DNA of 64,000 nucleotides, taken from Dirofilaria immitis (taxonomy: Eukaryota > Nematoda > Chromadorea > Rhabditida > Onchocercidae). The position numbers were made by a program, and so were the translations under genes. The first letter of the stretch is position 1; every line of letters begins with the position of its first letter. The notes below the pieces were generated by a model that had not been told where the DNA came from, made no database searches, and saw nothing but the letters and a program-made list of their open reading frames with translations. The DNA is taken from the NCBI GenBank assembly GCA_024305405.1, contig JAKNDB010000098.1, positions 682,001 to 746,000 on the forward strand, read 5' to 3'. Shown here in pieces: positions 1 to 19,311 of the stretch.

Positions 1-1808
1 AAGTTTACTAAAAGTAATGAAATTAAAATTGTTATAACGAATAATTGATTAACTTTTATAATAATTTCCTATCTTTTCTTTTAACTTTCTATCAAATCTT
101 TGCAATTGGATTACGATATATTTCATATAAATTGGAAATACTTTGCAGCATCTCAAATATAAGGATATCTATTTATTATTTGATAATATGTGGGGAAAAA
201 AAATGATAATCAAAAAATTTCACCTCGTTTGCTAAATTTCCCAATAATCCAATCTAACATTGGATTATCATATCCTCTCTCTGATACTATAAAACGATCA
301 AAATTGTTTCCACCGGTATCCAAATGAGCCAAAGATTGGATTTTTGACTTAAATCATTCTTTCCATTTAAAGATCCAATGAGTCGTTTCAAATTCCAGTT
401 CATTTTTTCGATGGGCTGAAAGAATTGTGTTTTCAGATTATTTTGAATTGTAATATTATGAGGAAAGACTTGAAATTTCTACCACTAATTTAGCTTTAAT
501 TAATATATTTATATCAAAATAGAATAACAAAAAATAAAATTTAATTTGGAGTTTAAATTTAGTACATGATCAATGAAAATTCTTATATTAGAAACAAGTA
601 TGAGAAAAAAATTTGGTGATAGCAAAACAATTAAACTTATTCTATTATTGGAAATACTTAAAAGTAAATATATGCTTACTTTTCGTTTATATTGACTAAC
701 TGATGATAAATTGGATAGATTTCTGTCCAAAATTTGCATAATATTATTAACCAAACTAGTCACGATCGCCGCACTAAATCCCAATAATTATTAACTCTGA
801 GCAAATTTATTTCAGATAAATCCCACTTCTTCACTAATAATCCGTGTTGAGTACTATATCACTTATTTTGGATAGAAGGAAAAAACAAAACTTTCCTACA
901 TCTAAGAATATATATACTGCAACATAATAAGATGAATAATTAGGCTTGGCATTTTAAATTTTGCTTACACTTTCTAAATGGCAGTTAATATTAATTGTTC
1001 AAGACAACAAATGAAATGCCTTATTATCAGTTCGAGAATAAAATTTGATGAATTTCTTGAATCCCGAAGTTTTCAAAATACAGTTAATTTCATTAAATAT
1101 CAAAAATTTTTAAAATAAGATCTAAGGATCAGAAGAACCTGCCAGAAGATTGATGTTGCGGATTTACTATATTTTCATCATTTTTCCATCGATCATTGCG
1201 ACCAGTAAATTGTTTTTCACTATTTCTTCCAGCGAATTAGTAGCATCTAGACGAATAAACTTTGCTACTTTTGTTAAAAGTTAAGGCCAAATTAATTTTT
1301 TATCGAATAAAATCTTCAAAAAGACGATTTGGTCCGAAATAAGTCGAATAATTAATTTTAAAATTTAATAAAACTTCTACAAATTCGATCGAAATTTCTT
1401 AGGATTTGAATTTTCTCTAATTAAATGAAATTTTTTAATATTCAAAAATCTTACCGATAAAAAGAAAGCAAACGGCAAGGATTTCTAACAGTTGCATTCA
1501 ATGAAGTGACGAATATGCCAATTAAATGATGCGACGAATTCCGCTAAAGTTGTTGTTTGCCGTGTTTGCATGAACATGACAAGAATCCAGAAATCGCAAT
1601 GAATCACTCACATTTATTCAATTTATATAAAAGAGAGGAGTAGTATTGATGATATTGAAAAGCGATTTAAAATTAAATCAAAATGCATTTCTATTTATTC
1701 ATCTATTATTATCCATCAGCAACGATTGACTGACCTATTTTACAAGTCAAATTTTCCCTCATTTCAATAATTTGCCGTCAAAATGAAAAGAAAATTGACA
1801 ATGATAGA
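1..1808. other. No gene recognised; AT-rich sequence
   Basis: AT-rich sequence with stops in all frames. The longest open stretch, about 90 codons on the minus strand at 509-784, is low-complexity and hydrophobic, has no recognisable motif and no convincing splice context. Nothing is called here. Confidence 0.5.
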
Positions 1809-2321
1809 TCAATGCATTTTCAAAATTTCTTTCTTTAGATTTTTTTTGAATCCATAATGCAATATCTTTTCCCTATCAACATCCGTCATAGAAAACTGGA
1901 AAATTAATGATAGAAAAGAAACATTTATTCGTACGTTATTCTTTCCTATCAAATATCCCCTAAAAATTGAGCATATAAAATAACAAGCATCAAGTTTTCC
2001 ACAATTACAGTTCATATAAATTTAAAATCCCCAGCTAGATAATCTCACATAACTTATACTTCAACTTTGAATCCAATACTGTCTTATCAAAGATGTCGAC
2101 AATCACTTGAAATAATTCAAATTCTTATTTTATGTTCCCGCATTTCAAAATGTAGTAGGAAATTTTCTATTTCTGATACAAAACTTTCAGTGAAGAATTC
2201 ATCATCAAAGCAGTTGGATTTTATATCAGTTATTTCCATTAATAAGTCCATCTCTTTCGTTTAAACGAAAAACTTTTATCGACATCTGAGTGTGTCTCAA
2301 ACAGATTGCGCTGGACAATAT
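1809..2321 (-). CDS. Possible small two-exon gene of unknown function, downstream of NDUFB3
   Basis: Not recognised. Two coding-like blocks on the minus strand can be spliced: 2321-2107 and 1959-1809. Block 1 follows a TCTTAG acceptor and reads through acidic sequence with short motifs such as SNCFDDEFF and SEIENFLLHF. Block 2 follows TTTTTAG and ends ...KKEILKMH-stop at 1809. To stay open, block 1 needs one extra base in the AAA near 2259 and one in the AAAA near 2139, the same kind of correction that known genes in this window need. The first acceptor lies about 245 bases downstream of the NDUFB3 stop on the same strand, so this could be the second gene of an operon, trans-spliced at 2322. 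If it is trans-spliced there, the first in-frame ATG is near 2254. The alternative is chance open frames; no family match was found. Confidence 0.35.
2255..2270. repeat. 16-base perfect palindrome
   Basis: TTTCGTTTAAACGAAA reads the same on both strands. It lies inside the first block of the possible gene at 1809-2321, where it is read as the lysine/arginine-rich stretch FKRK. It may simply be coding sequence; no known binding site is implied. Confidence 0.6.
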
Positions 2322-2566
2322 CTAAGACATGAGTTTTATAAATAAAATCTGCTATTCATATAAAAAAGATATAAAATTATTCCGAAAAAGCTCCTTAAAC
2401 GATTTTGAAACATTTGAAGAACTATACAACTATTATATTCACAATAGGGAACGCATTCTCAATATTTCATTCGATCATCTAAATCAAATGAAAAGACATT
2501 AACTCTAACATTAATTAGCGTAAACAATATACAGAACTGAAATGACTGAATGGAAGGAAACTGATT

Positions 2567-3370
2567 CTAATGATGTTCTTTTCCCCAATGTGTATGTCCA
2601 TATTTCCAGTACAAGTATGATTCTTCTACAGCAATTACCGCAGCTGCAACACCACATCCTAGCTTCCAACCAGCGCGAATCATATATTTAAAGCTACCCC
2701 ATGGATCGCCAGCAAATCGTCCCATAAATAAATATGAATAATTCCTGAAAACGAGAAGTATTAACTACAATTTTTTTCCTCAAATCAATTCAAAAATACC
2801 AAATAAATCTCCAGCTTGTGAGAGAAACGAAAACTATCAAATATTATAAATTTCCAAAAATGTTATTTGCAGCAGTTTGAATTTTAGCTACCTTTTAGCT
2901 TTATGAAATCACTAAAAGGTCGCACGAAGTACTAGATAAAAGTCTGAGGTTAGCGGGAAAATTCTACAACTACGTATAATTCAATCTGAAAATCCTTTGT
3001 AAATCATTTATAGTTGTAATTTCGCTATAGGCAGATAAAAAATAAGTCACTTTCTTGAATTTATAACTTTTAAAATAGGTAGTAATGGTAATAGAAAAAG
3101 AAAGATGCAGCTTATATAGCAAAACTTATATGTAACTTTTGAAACATAAAAATGAAGAATACAGGATTACTATTTTTTCAAAGAGAATATCGTTATTTTC
3201 AATAAACTGGTAACAAATTAGATCATTGATAATAGGAGTATATACCTTATCCAGGGATCTTTTAGACCAATTCGTGCCAGTCTTTCTTCATGTGCTCGAA
3301 GTTTCGGTATCTCGCGATAATTATCATATAATGTGTATGATGGTATTTTCGGTCCATGATCATGTCCCAT
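2567..3370 (-). CDS. NDUFB3: NADH dehydrogenase 1 beta subcomplex subunit 3 (NDUFB3/B12)
   Basis: Accessory subunit of mitochondrial complex I in the inner-membrane arm, needed for assembly and not for catalysis. Two exons, 3370-3246 and 2744-2567, total 303 bases, giving 100 residues (human about 98). The start MGHDHGPKIPSY sits just after TATTTGCAG (3372-3373), which looks like a spliced-leader acceptor, so the longer upstream open frame is not used. The family signature is clear: LRAHEERLARIGLKDPW, then RNYSYLFMGRFAG, one hydrophobic segment (LGCGVAAAVIAVEESYLYW) and a basic His-containing tail GHTHWGKEHH. The intron is GT-AG and phase 2 (DPWI-R). No frame correction is needed. A possible small gene follows on the same strand. 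The C. elegans equivalent, from memory, is C18E9.4. Confidence 0.92.
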
Positions 3371-3372
3371 CG
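3371..3372 (-). promoter_or_regulatory. Probable spliced-leader trans-splice acceptor of NDUFB3
   Basis: On the minus strand ATATTTGCAG is followed by C and then the NDUFB3 ATG. A strong 3' splice signal touching the start codon, with no upstream exon needed, is typical of nematode SL1 trans-splicing. This is inferred from sequence only. Confidence 0.6.
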
Positions 3373-3903
3373 CTGCAAATATAACTTGATAGCTAAGAAA
3401 TGCCATACTCAACTTGCTGATTTTTGAACATAACTTTTATAGTAAGTTTGCAAACCTAGTAATCTAAAATGAATATTATTGAAAAATAAAAGAATACGTA
3501 GAATGATAAGAAAATCTAAAAAAAGAAAACTGATGATTGCTGAGAGATTAGCTGGAATTCGTCTACTTATTCTAATATTTTTAACATTCCATTCATTTCA
3601 ATACTTATTTCAAATTAGCTTTACCCTAATAATATTTCCTTTACTCGAACTTGTTTCAAGTAATAGAAAAACAACAATGATATTATTGAATCATAGGAAT
3701 AAGGAAACCCCCTCAAAGATCGCCAAATATGAGACAATAAAACGCTTTGAAGAGAGAACATATAAAAACAATCTCGAATAACTCTTGAATAAATTCTCAT
3801 GAATATACCAATAATAATTGCGGTCTGTGAAAAAATGAAACTTCCAAAAGATTTTTAATTTTCAATGTTTACACGTGGACGTCCGTAGAATTGTACTGTA
3901 GGG
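3373..3903. other. Divergent intergenic region between NDUFB3 and NUS1
   Basis: The region separates the two divergently transcribed genes and probably holds both promoters. A 100-codon open frame at 3479-3781 (plus) is rich in Lys/Arg and then hydrophobic residues, with no motif or splice context, and is not called as a gene. Confidence 0.5.
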
Positions 3904-5382
3904 ATGTTGAATGTTGTGGTGGAATTGTTAAGGTTTGCGTACACATTTTTGGAAGTAATCCTGAATTATATTTCCAAGCCATCACTTATTATTAAAAGTC
4001 TTTTCTGTAGCGGTGACATCAATGCACAATTTCGTCAGATTCCCAATCATCTCGCTGTCCTATACACCGATAAATATGCCATTTCACTTGTATGTCTTTT
4101 TTTTTTTATTTAAGTTCTTGTTTAAATTTCAAACAAATTTTGTTGAAATGTTATAATTTTTATGTTGTTTATATTTCAAAAGACTAATGCGATATTCGCT
4201 TTTAATTTAGCGACGATTGATCATATCACTTTAATATCAAATAAGAATTATTAAAATTTAGATTTAGATTTACTTTTCTTTGCGTTCATCATAAGATACG
4301 AAGTTCCGAATCAACAATCTAATCTGAAAATTCATTACAGATACACTATTATTTATTTCTTGACTTAAATTCTCTAAGTTTAACTTTTCATAAAATCTTA
4401 ATAAGCTTATATGTCTCTCATCGAAGTGTTAAGCTACGATAATGTTTATGTTATATTTTGCAATTAAAGTAACATTTTGCAGGAAGCTCTAAGTAAATTA
4501 ATTGTTCATAGTGCGCATGCTGGTATCACAAAATTACATTATATGATCCATGGTCATATATTTTTTCAAAAGGGAAACTCTGCGAGCACTAACGCATGAT
4601 TTTATGCATCTGGTACGACCTAAGGAGTTTGGTGACATTGAATTTTATGATTTTGATCATCCTGTAACCCATCCCAGCTTCAGTCGTACTACAGTTAAAA
4701 TACTTAGTGCACGAGATGGCAAGCAATCCATTGTTCGAGCTTGCCAAAAGTAATATTTTTTTCTGCAAATTTTACTAAGAGTTTAAATTCGTATGAGAAG
4801 CTGGCATCTTTTATGAAAATCGTAAATTATATAAATGAATTATGTGGAGTGAATCAGGTTCCAATTATAAATAGGATATAATTAATCGAAAATCAAAATG
4901 AAATGCTTTTCCAATTTTTAAAAAGTTTACGCGAAACATTAGTCAAACTGGAAAAAATTTTTGTTCCATTTCCATTTCGGTTATGATAAAATGACTATTG
5001 TCACCGTATTTTGATTACCAAATTACGTCATATCGACGATGATATTAATGTACTGTGGAAATTGTAAGAATGTTGTAATAAGTTTTTCGAATTTTTAATT
5101 TATCAAGTTCTTTGAAAAAATCACTTTCAGCTTTGCATGGAATGTGAACCAGCAAATATAACAGTCGAGCGGATATCAGATTGTCTTGCTAAAGAACACA
5201 TTTGTGAACCAGATTTTCTACTTCAAATAGGTAATTTGAAAACAATGGCGGGTTATTCTCCATGGGTATTGAGGATAACGGAAATATTACAACTGAAAAG
5301 TCTTTCTCGTAACTTTTCATATCAGCAATTTCTTTCTTATTTGCACGAATATTCATCAAGAGATCGTCGGATCGGAAGGTGA
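3904..5382 (+). CDS. NUS1: Dehydrodolichyl diphosphate synthase complex subunit NUS1 (Nogo-B receptor)
   Basis: Non-catalytic partner of the cis-prenyltransferase that makes the dolichol backbone at the ER. Three exons: 3904-4089, 4483-4749, 5131-5382; after correction 235 residues (human 293). The start follows GTACTGTAG-GG. Exon 1 has a membrane segment and FRQIPNHLAVLY. Exon 2 has LIVHSAHAGITKL, a YD motif, KRETLRAL and ILSARDGKQSIVRACQK (human VLSPEDGKADIVRAAQ). Exon 3 ends in RRIGR, the C-terminal RxG motif NUS1 contributes to the shared active site. As written the gene is broken three times in exon 2, each fixed by one extra base: near 4537 (A), in the T run at 4562-4567, and in the A run at 4746-4749 at the donor. 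After these, all phases agree. I favour undercalled homopolymers because intact housekeeping genes nearby show the same; a decaying copy is the alternative. Confidence 0.9.
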
Positions 5383-6097
5383 AATTCTAGTTTTAACATT
5401 TGATTTGAATTTTATATTTTATTCACATAAAATGCTTCGTACGGAGCAACATATCGTATATTTATTCCGTTCAGTTTTATAATGAATATAGTTTATTCGA
5501 TTCAATTCTTTGGAAAGTTTAATTGAATTTCGATTAATTTATTTTCATAAGAATTGCCGTTAATGGTTAGATTTCTGATTTTTCCATTAGGTAATATGAA
5601 AACCTATTCTTTGTTTTACAGAATTTCTTTTTTCACTTTGCTTTCTTTTAAAATTTTCATACATTCGAATTCGTGTTTTTCTTTCGCGGCAATTTTCTTC
5701 ATGAATTATAAAATCACAGTATTGTTTACAGAATTTTTTTGAATCGGTTATGTTGTTGATATTTTCTTCTGGTCAGTTTAAAATAAATAAAACAGTCAAA
5801 AAATCTGCAAGCTCTTCTGTTTTCTTTATATAAATAATAATTTATACAATACTTCCATTCAAAATATATACACAAGATATACAGTTCCCTTGGGAATAAG
5901 CAAAAATAAAACGAAATGTGGAGTCTTAAATTTAAAAGTCAAGTTTGTTTTAGAGCTTTTCATTAGATAAATTTTCTTTCGTCGTGAATATCTAAAATAG
6001 GTTTCTCAAAGAAAAGGAAAATATTCACCTCAAATGACTATTTATTTATAGATTATGGGCAATTTGGAGTAGGGAAGAATTTTTCTTCAAAAACTAT
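5383..6097. other. Convergent intergenic region (NUS1 and age-1 3' ends)
   Basis: AT-rich sequence between two convergent stop codons, expected to contain both 3' UTRs. Several short hydrophobic frames have no support. Nothing else seen. Confidence 0.6.
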
Positions 6098-13445
<7,348 letters not shown>

Positions 13446-16291
13446 TTCACTTCAACTATAATTCATATCATTCTGAAACAAATTCATTCTCAATTTTTAC
13501 ATTTTCGATGAATCTTTGAGAATTTTGATTGGAAATTTGAAAAGTTTTCTCTTGAAATTTTCATTTAACAGATGAGTTTATGTCTGTAAAGAAAAAAAAG
13601 AAATGGTCATAAGACCCATCATTTTATTTTAGATTTCTTAAAATGAATTCTCGATGAAATGACTATTAATTCAAAAAAATTTCAATAGAAAATTTCATTT
13701 AAAAGATGAATCGACGATGTCTGTAAAATACAGAAGAAATAGTACAGATGATTCACTGTTTTACTTTAGAATTTAACTTCCCCAGATACTTCCAATTATG
13801 GTTATAATTAGCAATCAATCACTATTTAATCAATCATTTTTCAATCTATTATACCGAATTATTTCTCACTCATCTCAATTCTTACCGTCTCTTCGATTAT
13901 CAAAATTTTTATTATTCCTCTTCACTTCTAAACACCATCTAATTACATAGATAATTATTTCGAAATTTCTCAGTCTCTTTCTCATTCCCTGTTATTTCAT
14001 GAGGTTGAATAAACTCCGAACCATACAGTTTGCCCAATTATTTATTCGCAATGCCCGTAACCCCCAATTTATTTATTGAACAATAACACTTAAAAGCAGA
14101 ATGTTGCACTGTGACCACATACTACGAGAGCGTGAAAAAGGATGGTTCACATTGAAGATAGCTTTATCATCGCAAATCGAGAGAATTCACGTAAAGAACG
14201 ATTTTATAATGAAACGAGATAAATTACGTGACAATAGCTTCCGTCGTGAAATGGAATAAAGAGGAAGCTTCAGCGTAAAATGGAATGGTTTACATGAAGG
14301 ATGACTTCACGATATTTGTCTCTTAGATGAAATTAATCTTGATGTGAATTTTGAAAAAAAAAAATGAGATGTATGAATGATGCAGCAATTCTATAATTAA
14401 TTTTGTACAATAGTTTTACCTTAGGATAAAAATTTTTTGAGAATAAAAATATAATTTGATTTAAACAAATTAGAAATTGCTCTTCGACAATTTTATCAAA
14501 TTCCATTCAATTCTGATAAAATGAAAATTCATTTTAAGAGTTTCGTAGTTCCAACATTAGTGTTTCAAACGATGTTACTGTATAAATCGAAATTAAATTT
14601 AAAAAAAAATGAAACATTCTTAGAAATTCAAATTAGAATTTTTATTTCAATTTTTTATTTATAAGAATTTTCTAAAATTATTGACACATTTTGTATTTTA
14701 TCAATTTAGGATCGAAATTAATATTGAAATTTATGAAAAAACAAAAAATTTAAATACTCTTACATGATGTAATATGAAACAAATTACTTAAATAATTGGG
14801 CACTTTTTTTCCAATTATTATGTTATAATAATTTTATAGTTTATTTAATAAAAAAAAATAAAAAGTTAAAAAAAAAATTAAAAAATTAAAAAAATCTTAG
14901 CTAAAGTACATATGTCATTTATGTAGATCATTTATTTGGTTCCAATTATGAATTTTCTATGATTAAAATCTTAAAAATTTGATGAATCCTACAATCTCAA
15001 ATAGCAAAATTTTAATAATCAAATTCATACAATTGGCTACAAATAATATCAAATCTTTTAAAATTTGGAATGAATATCCTACGATGTTTGGTATATTTTA
15101 CATACAGATCTAGCATACAATATCCATTTAAAATACATCTAGGATATTACTTAATTCCTTTAGGATACCAGTTATGTCTGAGATATCGCCAATGAACTTA
15201 TTAGTGATTCTCTTCTGTAATCATTATCTTACTGTAATGTAATCAAAACTTCCTACGATGTTTAGGTGAAGTATGAGTAAAATTCAATGAGTATTTATGA
15301 CAAAATCCTGAAAAACTCTTCTTTCAGGATGAAATTTCTTACATATAAAACATTTCATTCTGCTTATTAATCTTTAATCTTAGTCAATCTTCAATCAAAA
15401 AATTTCTAATTATTTTGCTCAAATGAATATTCTCAATTTTGGCTTTAATTAGCAATACTTTACACATTCCCGATAGAATGATATACAATCTGCAATGCAC
15501 ACTTGCAATGCGTAATCGTAGCACTCCTGCAAGATTTCTAACAGTATATTGTCTCTTTAAAAGGCTGTAGCTTTTCCTACGTTTCATCCTCAGCATAACA
15601 TTGCAAAATGCAACCTCGCAATGCAGAAACACATTACACTACTCCAACAGAATAATTGTACTCTGCAGTGAACACTTGTAGCGCGTACTTGCAACGTTCT
15701 TGCAAACTTTCGTTGCATGCTACAAAATTGTGAAATGGGGTGGTCTAGGAAGTTTTACATTTCTGGTCATCCCATCACAATTATTTGGAGAGTGGGTTTT
15801 TGAGTTATCACACTTAGGATTAGCTTTAAGTAATTGGTTTAGGATTAGTTTTAGGTAATTGATTATGTTATTGAGAATTTTTATCAAGAATGGATCTATT
15901 GAATAATAATAAGAGGTAGTATTTCCTTAATATTAAAATGTTTAATAAAATTTTATTAAATATATGAAATTTTCTTATTATTTGACTATCGATAATATCT
16001 TGTTATTACTATCAATTTGTTTCAGGTGCAACAAAGAAACGGAATTATATTGAAGTTGCTTTATCTCTTACTTTAAAATTGCTCTGATTGAGATTCTCTG
16101 ATTTTTCAGAGAATTATGGTAATTTTTTCAATCATTGAATTGTGGATTTTGTTGATTTTATTTCATCCACAACTCTTTTATTGAATCCTTTCTTTTATGA
16201 TGGCTTTATTTACGGAAAAATAAGTTATTTGGAAATCATAAAAGTTTAAAATTGTCAAAAGGAAGAAATTTTCATATAAATATATTTCCAG
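13446..16291. other. Intergenic region between age-1 and cap-2; probable promoters and missing cap-2 first exon
   Basis: Divergent genes flank this 2.8-kb region. It should hold the age-1 5' end and the cap-2 promoter plus its short first coding exon, which I could not place. Two diverged ~90-base copies occur at about 13550-13610 and 13680-13745 (shared words AAATTTCATTTAA and GATGTCTGTAAA). A second diverged pair occurs at about 15480-15545 and 15655-15720, with repeated CTTGCAA words. No ORF is convincing. Confidence 0.45.
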
Positions 16292-17883
16292 GGAGATCAG
16301 CAGCTTGACTGCGCTTTAGATTTGATGAGGCGTTTACCACCTCAGCAGGTTGAACGCAATTTGAATGATCTTATTGATTTGTGTCCTCGTTTGGTGGATG
16401 ACTTATTGAGTGCGGTTGACCAACCGTTAAAAATTGCTCGTGATAAGGAAACAGGGAAGGAATACCTCTTATGTGATTATAATAGAGATGGCGATAGTTA
16501 TCGGTTGGTTTCTCTCTAAAACTTTCGAAATTTCGACTATTTTTTGCTGAATTACATTTTTTTAAATTTAAAAACCAGTTAAACTCTTTTTGACGCCGGT
16601 TTGTCCGCGCTTTTAGACTACCTCTCATATTATTATCCACATATTATTTTTAGCTCACCATGGTCGAATACTTATGATCCACCATTGGAAGACGGCGCTT
16701 CACCGTCAGATAAACTTCGTAAATTGGAAATTGAAATGAATGCAGCATTCGAAGCTTATAGAGATGCGTAAGTTTATTTTCAATAAATAAATTTAAAGCA
16801 TTTTAAAATTACAATAGCTTTATTAAGACTAATATGAATTACGCGAATTTTGCCATATTGTAGCACATCGATCAACAATTTAGATTACGGTTGATTGAAG
16901 TAAATTGTTGATTAATTTCATCCATTGTCTAGTTGATATTACTAATTTGTTTATTTATGTTGCATAGAATGTTTTTGCAGATATTTCGAAGGTGGTGTAT
17001 CATCAGTGTATTTTTGGGATTTGGACTATGGTTTTGCAGGCGTTGTGTTAATCAAAAAATTGGTGATGGTTTGCGTAATATACAAGGTTGTTGGGATTCA
17101 ATTCATGTAATCGAAATACAAGAGAAAGTACATTTTTTTCATACTCTTATGAAATTTTTTTCTTTCCTTTTTTATTATGTATTTGTTTTTGTTCACTTTT
17201 TTTGTCACATTTGATAATTTTTCAGGCTGGTGGAAGGCATGCCCACTACAAACTTACAAGTACGATAATGCTTTGGTTACAAATGACTAAACAAGCGAGT
17301 GGTATGATGAATTTAGGAGGATCAGTTACAAGACAAGTAATTTTTTATTTTTATTATTGTTAGCTGCAAACAAAGTTTTGAGTCGAAATTTCTGTTTCAT
17401 TGTAGTAAAGAAAACTCATTGCATTTTTTATTCATTGTAGTATAAAAAGTTTTACTGTGTCAGGTTGAAGCTGATCATCCGGTAAATGATTCTACAAATA
17501 CCCATCTCATTAATATTGGAAAAATGATAGAGGTGAGAATCTTTAGAATTTCTCGTCTTTTCAATAAAGTAATTTGAAATGGCTTTCTCAGATATCATAA
17601 GTATTCTTTACTTTATTTAAGGAAAAATTTCGATACTTGATCACATTATAATCGAGATATTCTTTTTGTTAATATTGGATTGAATTGAATAATGTTGGTC
17701 AATGTAAATTCATCAATGACATATTTTTAGGACATGGAAAGTAAAATTCGGTCAACTTTAAACGAAGTTTATTTTGGAAAAACAAAGCAGATTGTTGGTG
17801 AATTACGTACTACACTTGATGCTGAGGAACTGAAGCGACAGAAGAAAATTGCAACCGAAATAAAAGGCGGTATTGGCAAATGA
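16292..17883 (+). CDS. cap-2: F-actin capping protein subunit beta (CAPZB/CAP-2), 5' end not located
   Basis: Beta subunit of the alpha/beta capping protein that blocks barbed ends of actin filaments. Six exons seen: 16292-16503, 16654-16767, 16981-17127, 17226-17336, 17464-17532, 17731-17883, encoding 268 residues after one correction (family 272-277). The first visible codons [19 protein letters not shown] align with human residues 2-3 onward, so only a tiny first exon with the ATG is missing upstream. Diagnostic stretches: [83 protein letters not shown]. Exon 3 needs one more A in the run at 17054-17059 so that LIKK continues as IGDG; without it the frame ends. Such a conserved protein is unlikely to be a pseudogene. 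AATAAA occurs just after the stop. Confidence 0.96.
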
Positions 17884-19311
17884 AAAATAAAAACAAATTA
17901 ACAAATCCTACAATACAGTAATTTAACTGCCTTCTCTAAAAGGACTGTTTTGGTGCGCTTCTTTATTCTTCATATTTTTTAAATGTTACATTAGGTAGAA
18001 TGCTTCCCTGTAATATGAAGATACCTTTATGATTGTTAATTATATATTTATGAGTTTTTTGAATTTTCGAGTCACTGAATTCTCCATTCTCTGTAGTATT
18101 TTTATAATGCACGATTTTTCATTTTTATGATACACAGTAGATATAACTCATATATATGGGCTTCTTAGAAAAGCCCTTATAATGTTTTCAAATTTATAGC
18201 TGTTTTTTTCTTTCCTCAATTAGTGAATTTATCGGTAGTTATTCTGAGTTTCTTTGCATTTTTTGCTTATTGAATGCTACAATTGGAGGATTTTGCTGAT
18301 TTAATTGATGATCTATGAGGATGGAATTGCGGTGTCATGAAATTTTATAAAGATTGCAACTTTCAGTTTAACTCATTTTTCTTTTTGCAAATTTTATAAA
18401 TATTTGTTATTATGCTAAGAAATTTATATTTCATATTTTCTGCTTGCACTGCATAAATTACTTTTGTGAAAATCATTCCTAAATTCCTGAATTTTAGATT
18501 TGATTGCTTGTGCCAAAGATCTAGATTTTTTATATTGTCAAGACTTCATCGCTGTTAAATTTTAATTGATTTTCAGTTTGTTAGCATTTTTCAAAAAAAT
18601 TCATCTATTTCATTCAGCCATCGAATCCATCTATTTTATTCATTCATCGAATTCATCGATTTCATTGATTCATCATTACATTTTTGTTTCCTTCCTTTAT
18701 CATGTAAATTTAAATTATTGCGATCTATTATCGTAATTCGTTATTAATTACGCCGCACTGTATTCATTTATGCGAAAATACATATGTTTAGAAAAAAAGA
18801 AATGATCAACGACAATAATCAACTATCTTAGTGAAGAAATGATGAATTATTAAGTTTTTTTTCTCGTTCCATACTTTATACTGTTGTTTTAAGATTTCTT
18901 AGACCAATTATTTTTGGAGACCGGTTAAACTCCACCGGATTTGTTTTAAAAATTAGAAGGTCCAAAACTATGCCATATGAAGATGAACTTACAGGCGTGA
19001 TTTATTGTTGACCGATGACCTGGTTTGCTCCGTTTTACCTATTGTGATGGTATTTTTACATACATTTTATATTTGTACAAAAGAATAATCCAATTTAGGA
19101 CAGATTTTAAGTTTTCAAAAGAAATATTAAACTGTACTAAGATAATGAAAAGATGAAATTATTCCACAGGTATACAAACTAATAAAATGGATTTAATTCC
19201 AGTATTTCTCCTTTCACTAAAAATTCTCCTTTCTTTTGTACGAAACTATCAACCTAATAATAACAATGACCTCTCCCTTTCAATCTCATAAATTCAGTGA
19301 TCATTTATAAA
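17884..19311. other. 3' UTR of cap-2 and upstream region of the PAN-domain gene
   Basis: An AATAAA overlaps the first bases after the cap-2 stop. The remainder is AT-rich, with a loosely repeated TCATCGATTTCATTCATT-type stretch near 18600-18680. No gene seen. Confidence 0.5.

Noticed and set aside
3479..3781. 100-codon plus-strand frame between NDUFB3 and NUS1
   Set aside because: Lys/Arg-rich then Leu/Ile/Phe-rich, no motif, no acceptor or donor logic, and located in a divergent promoter region.
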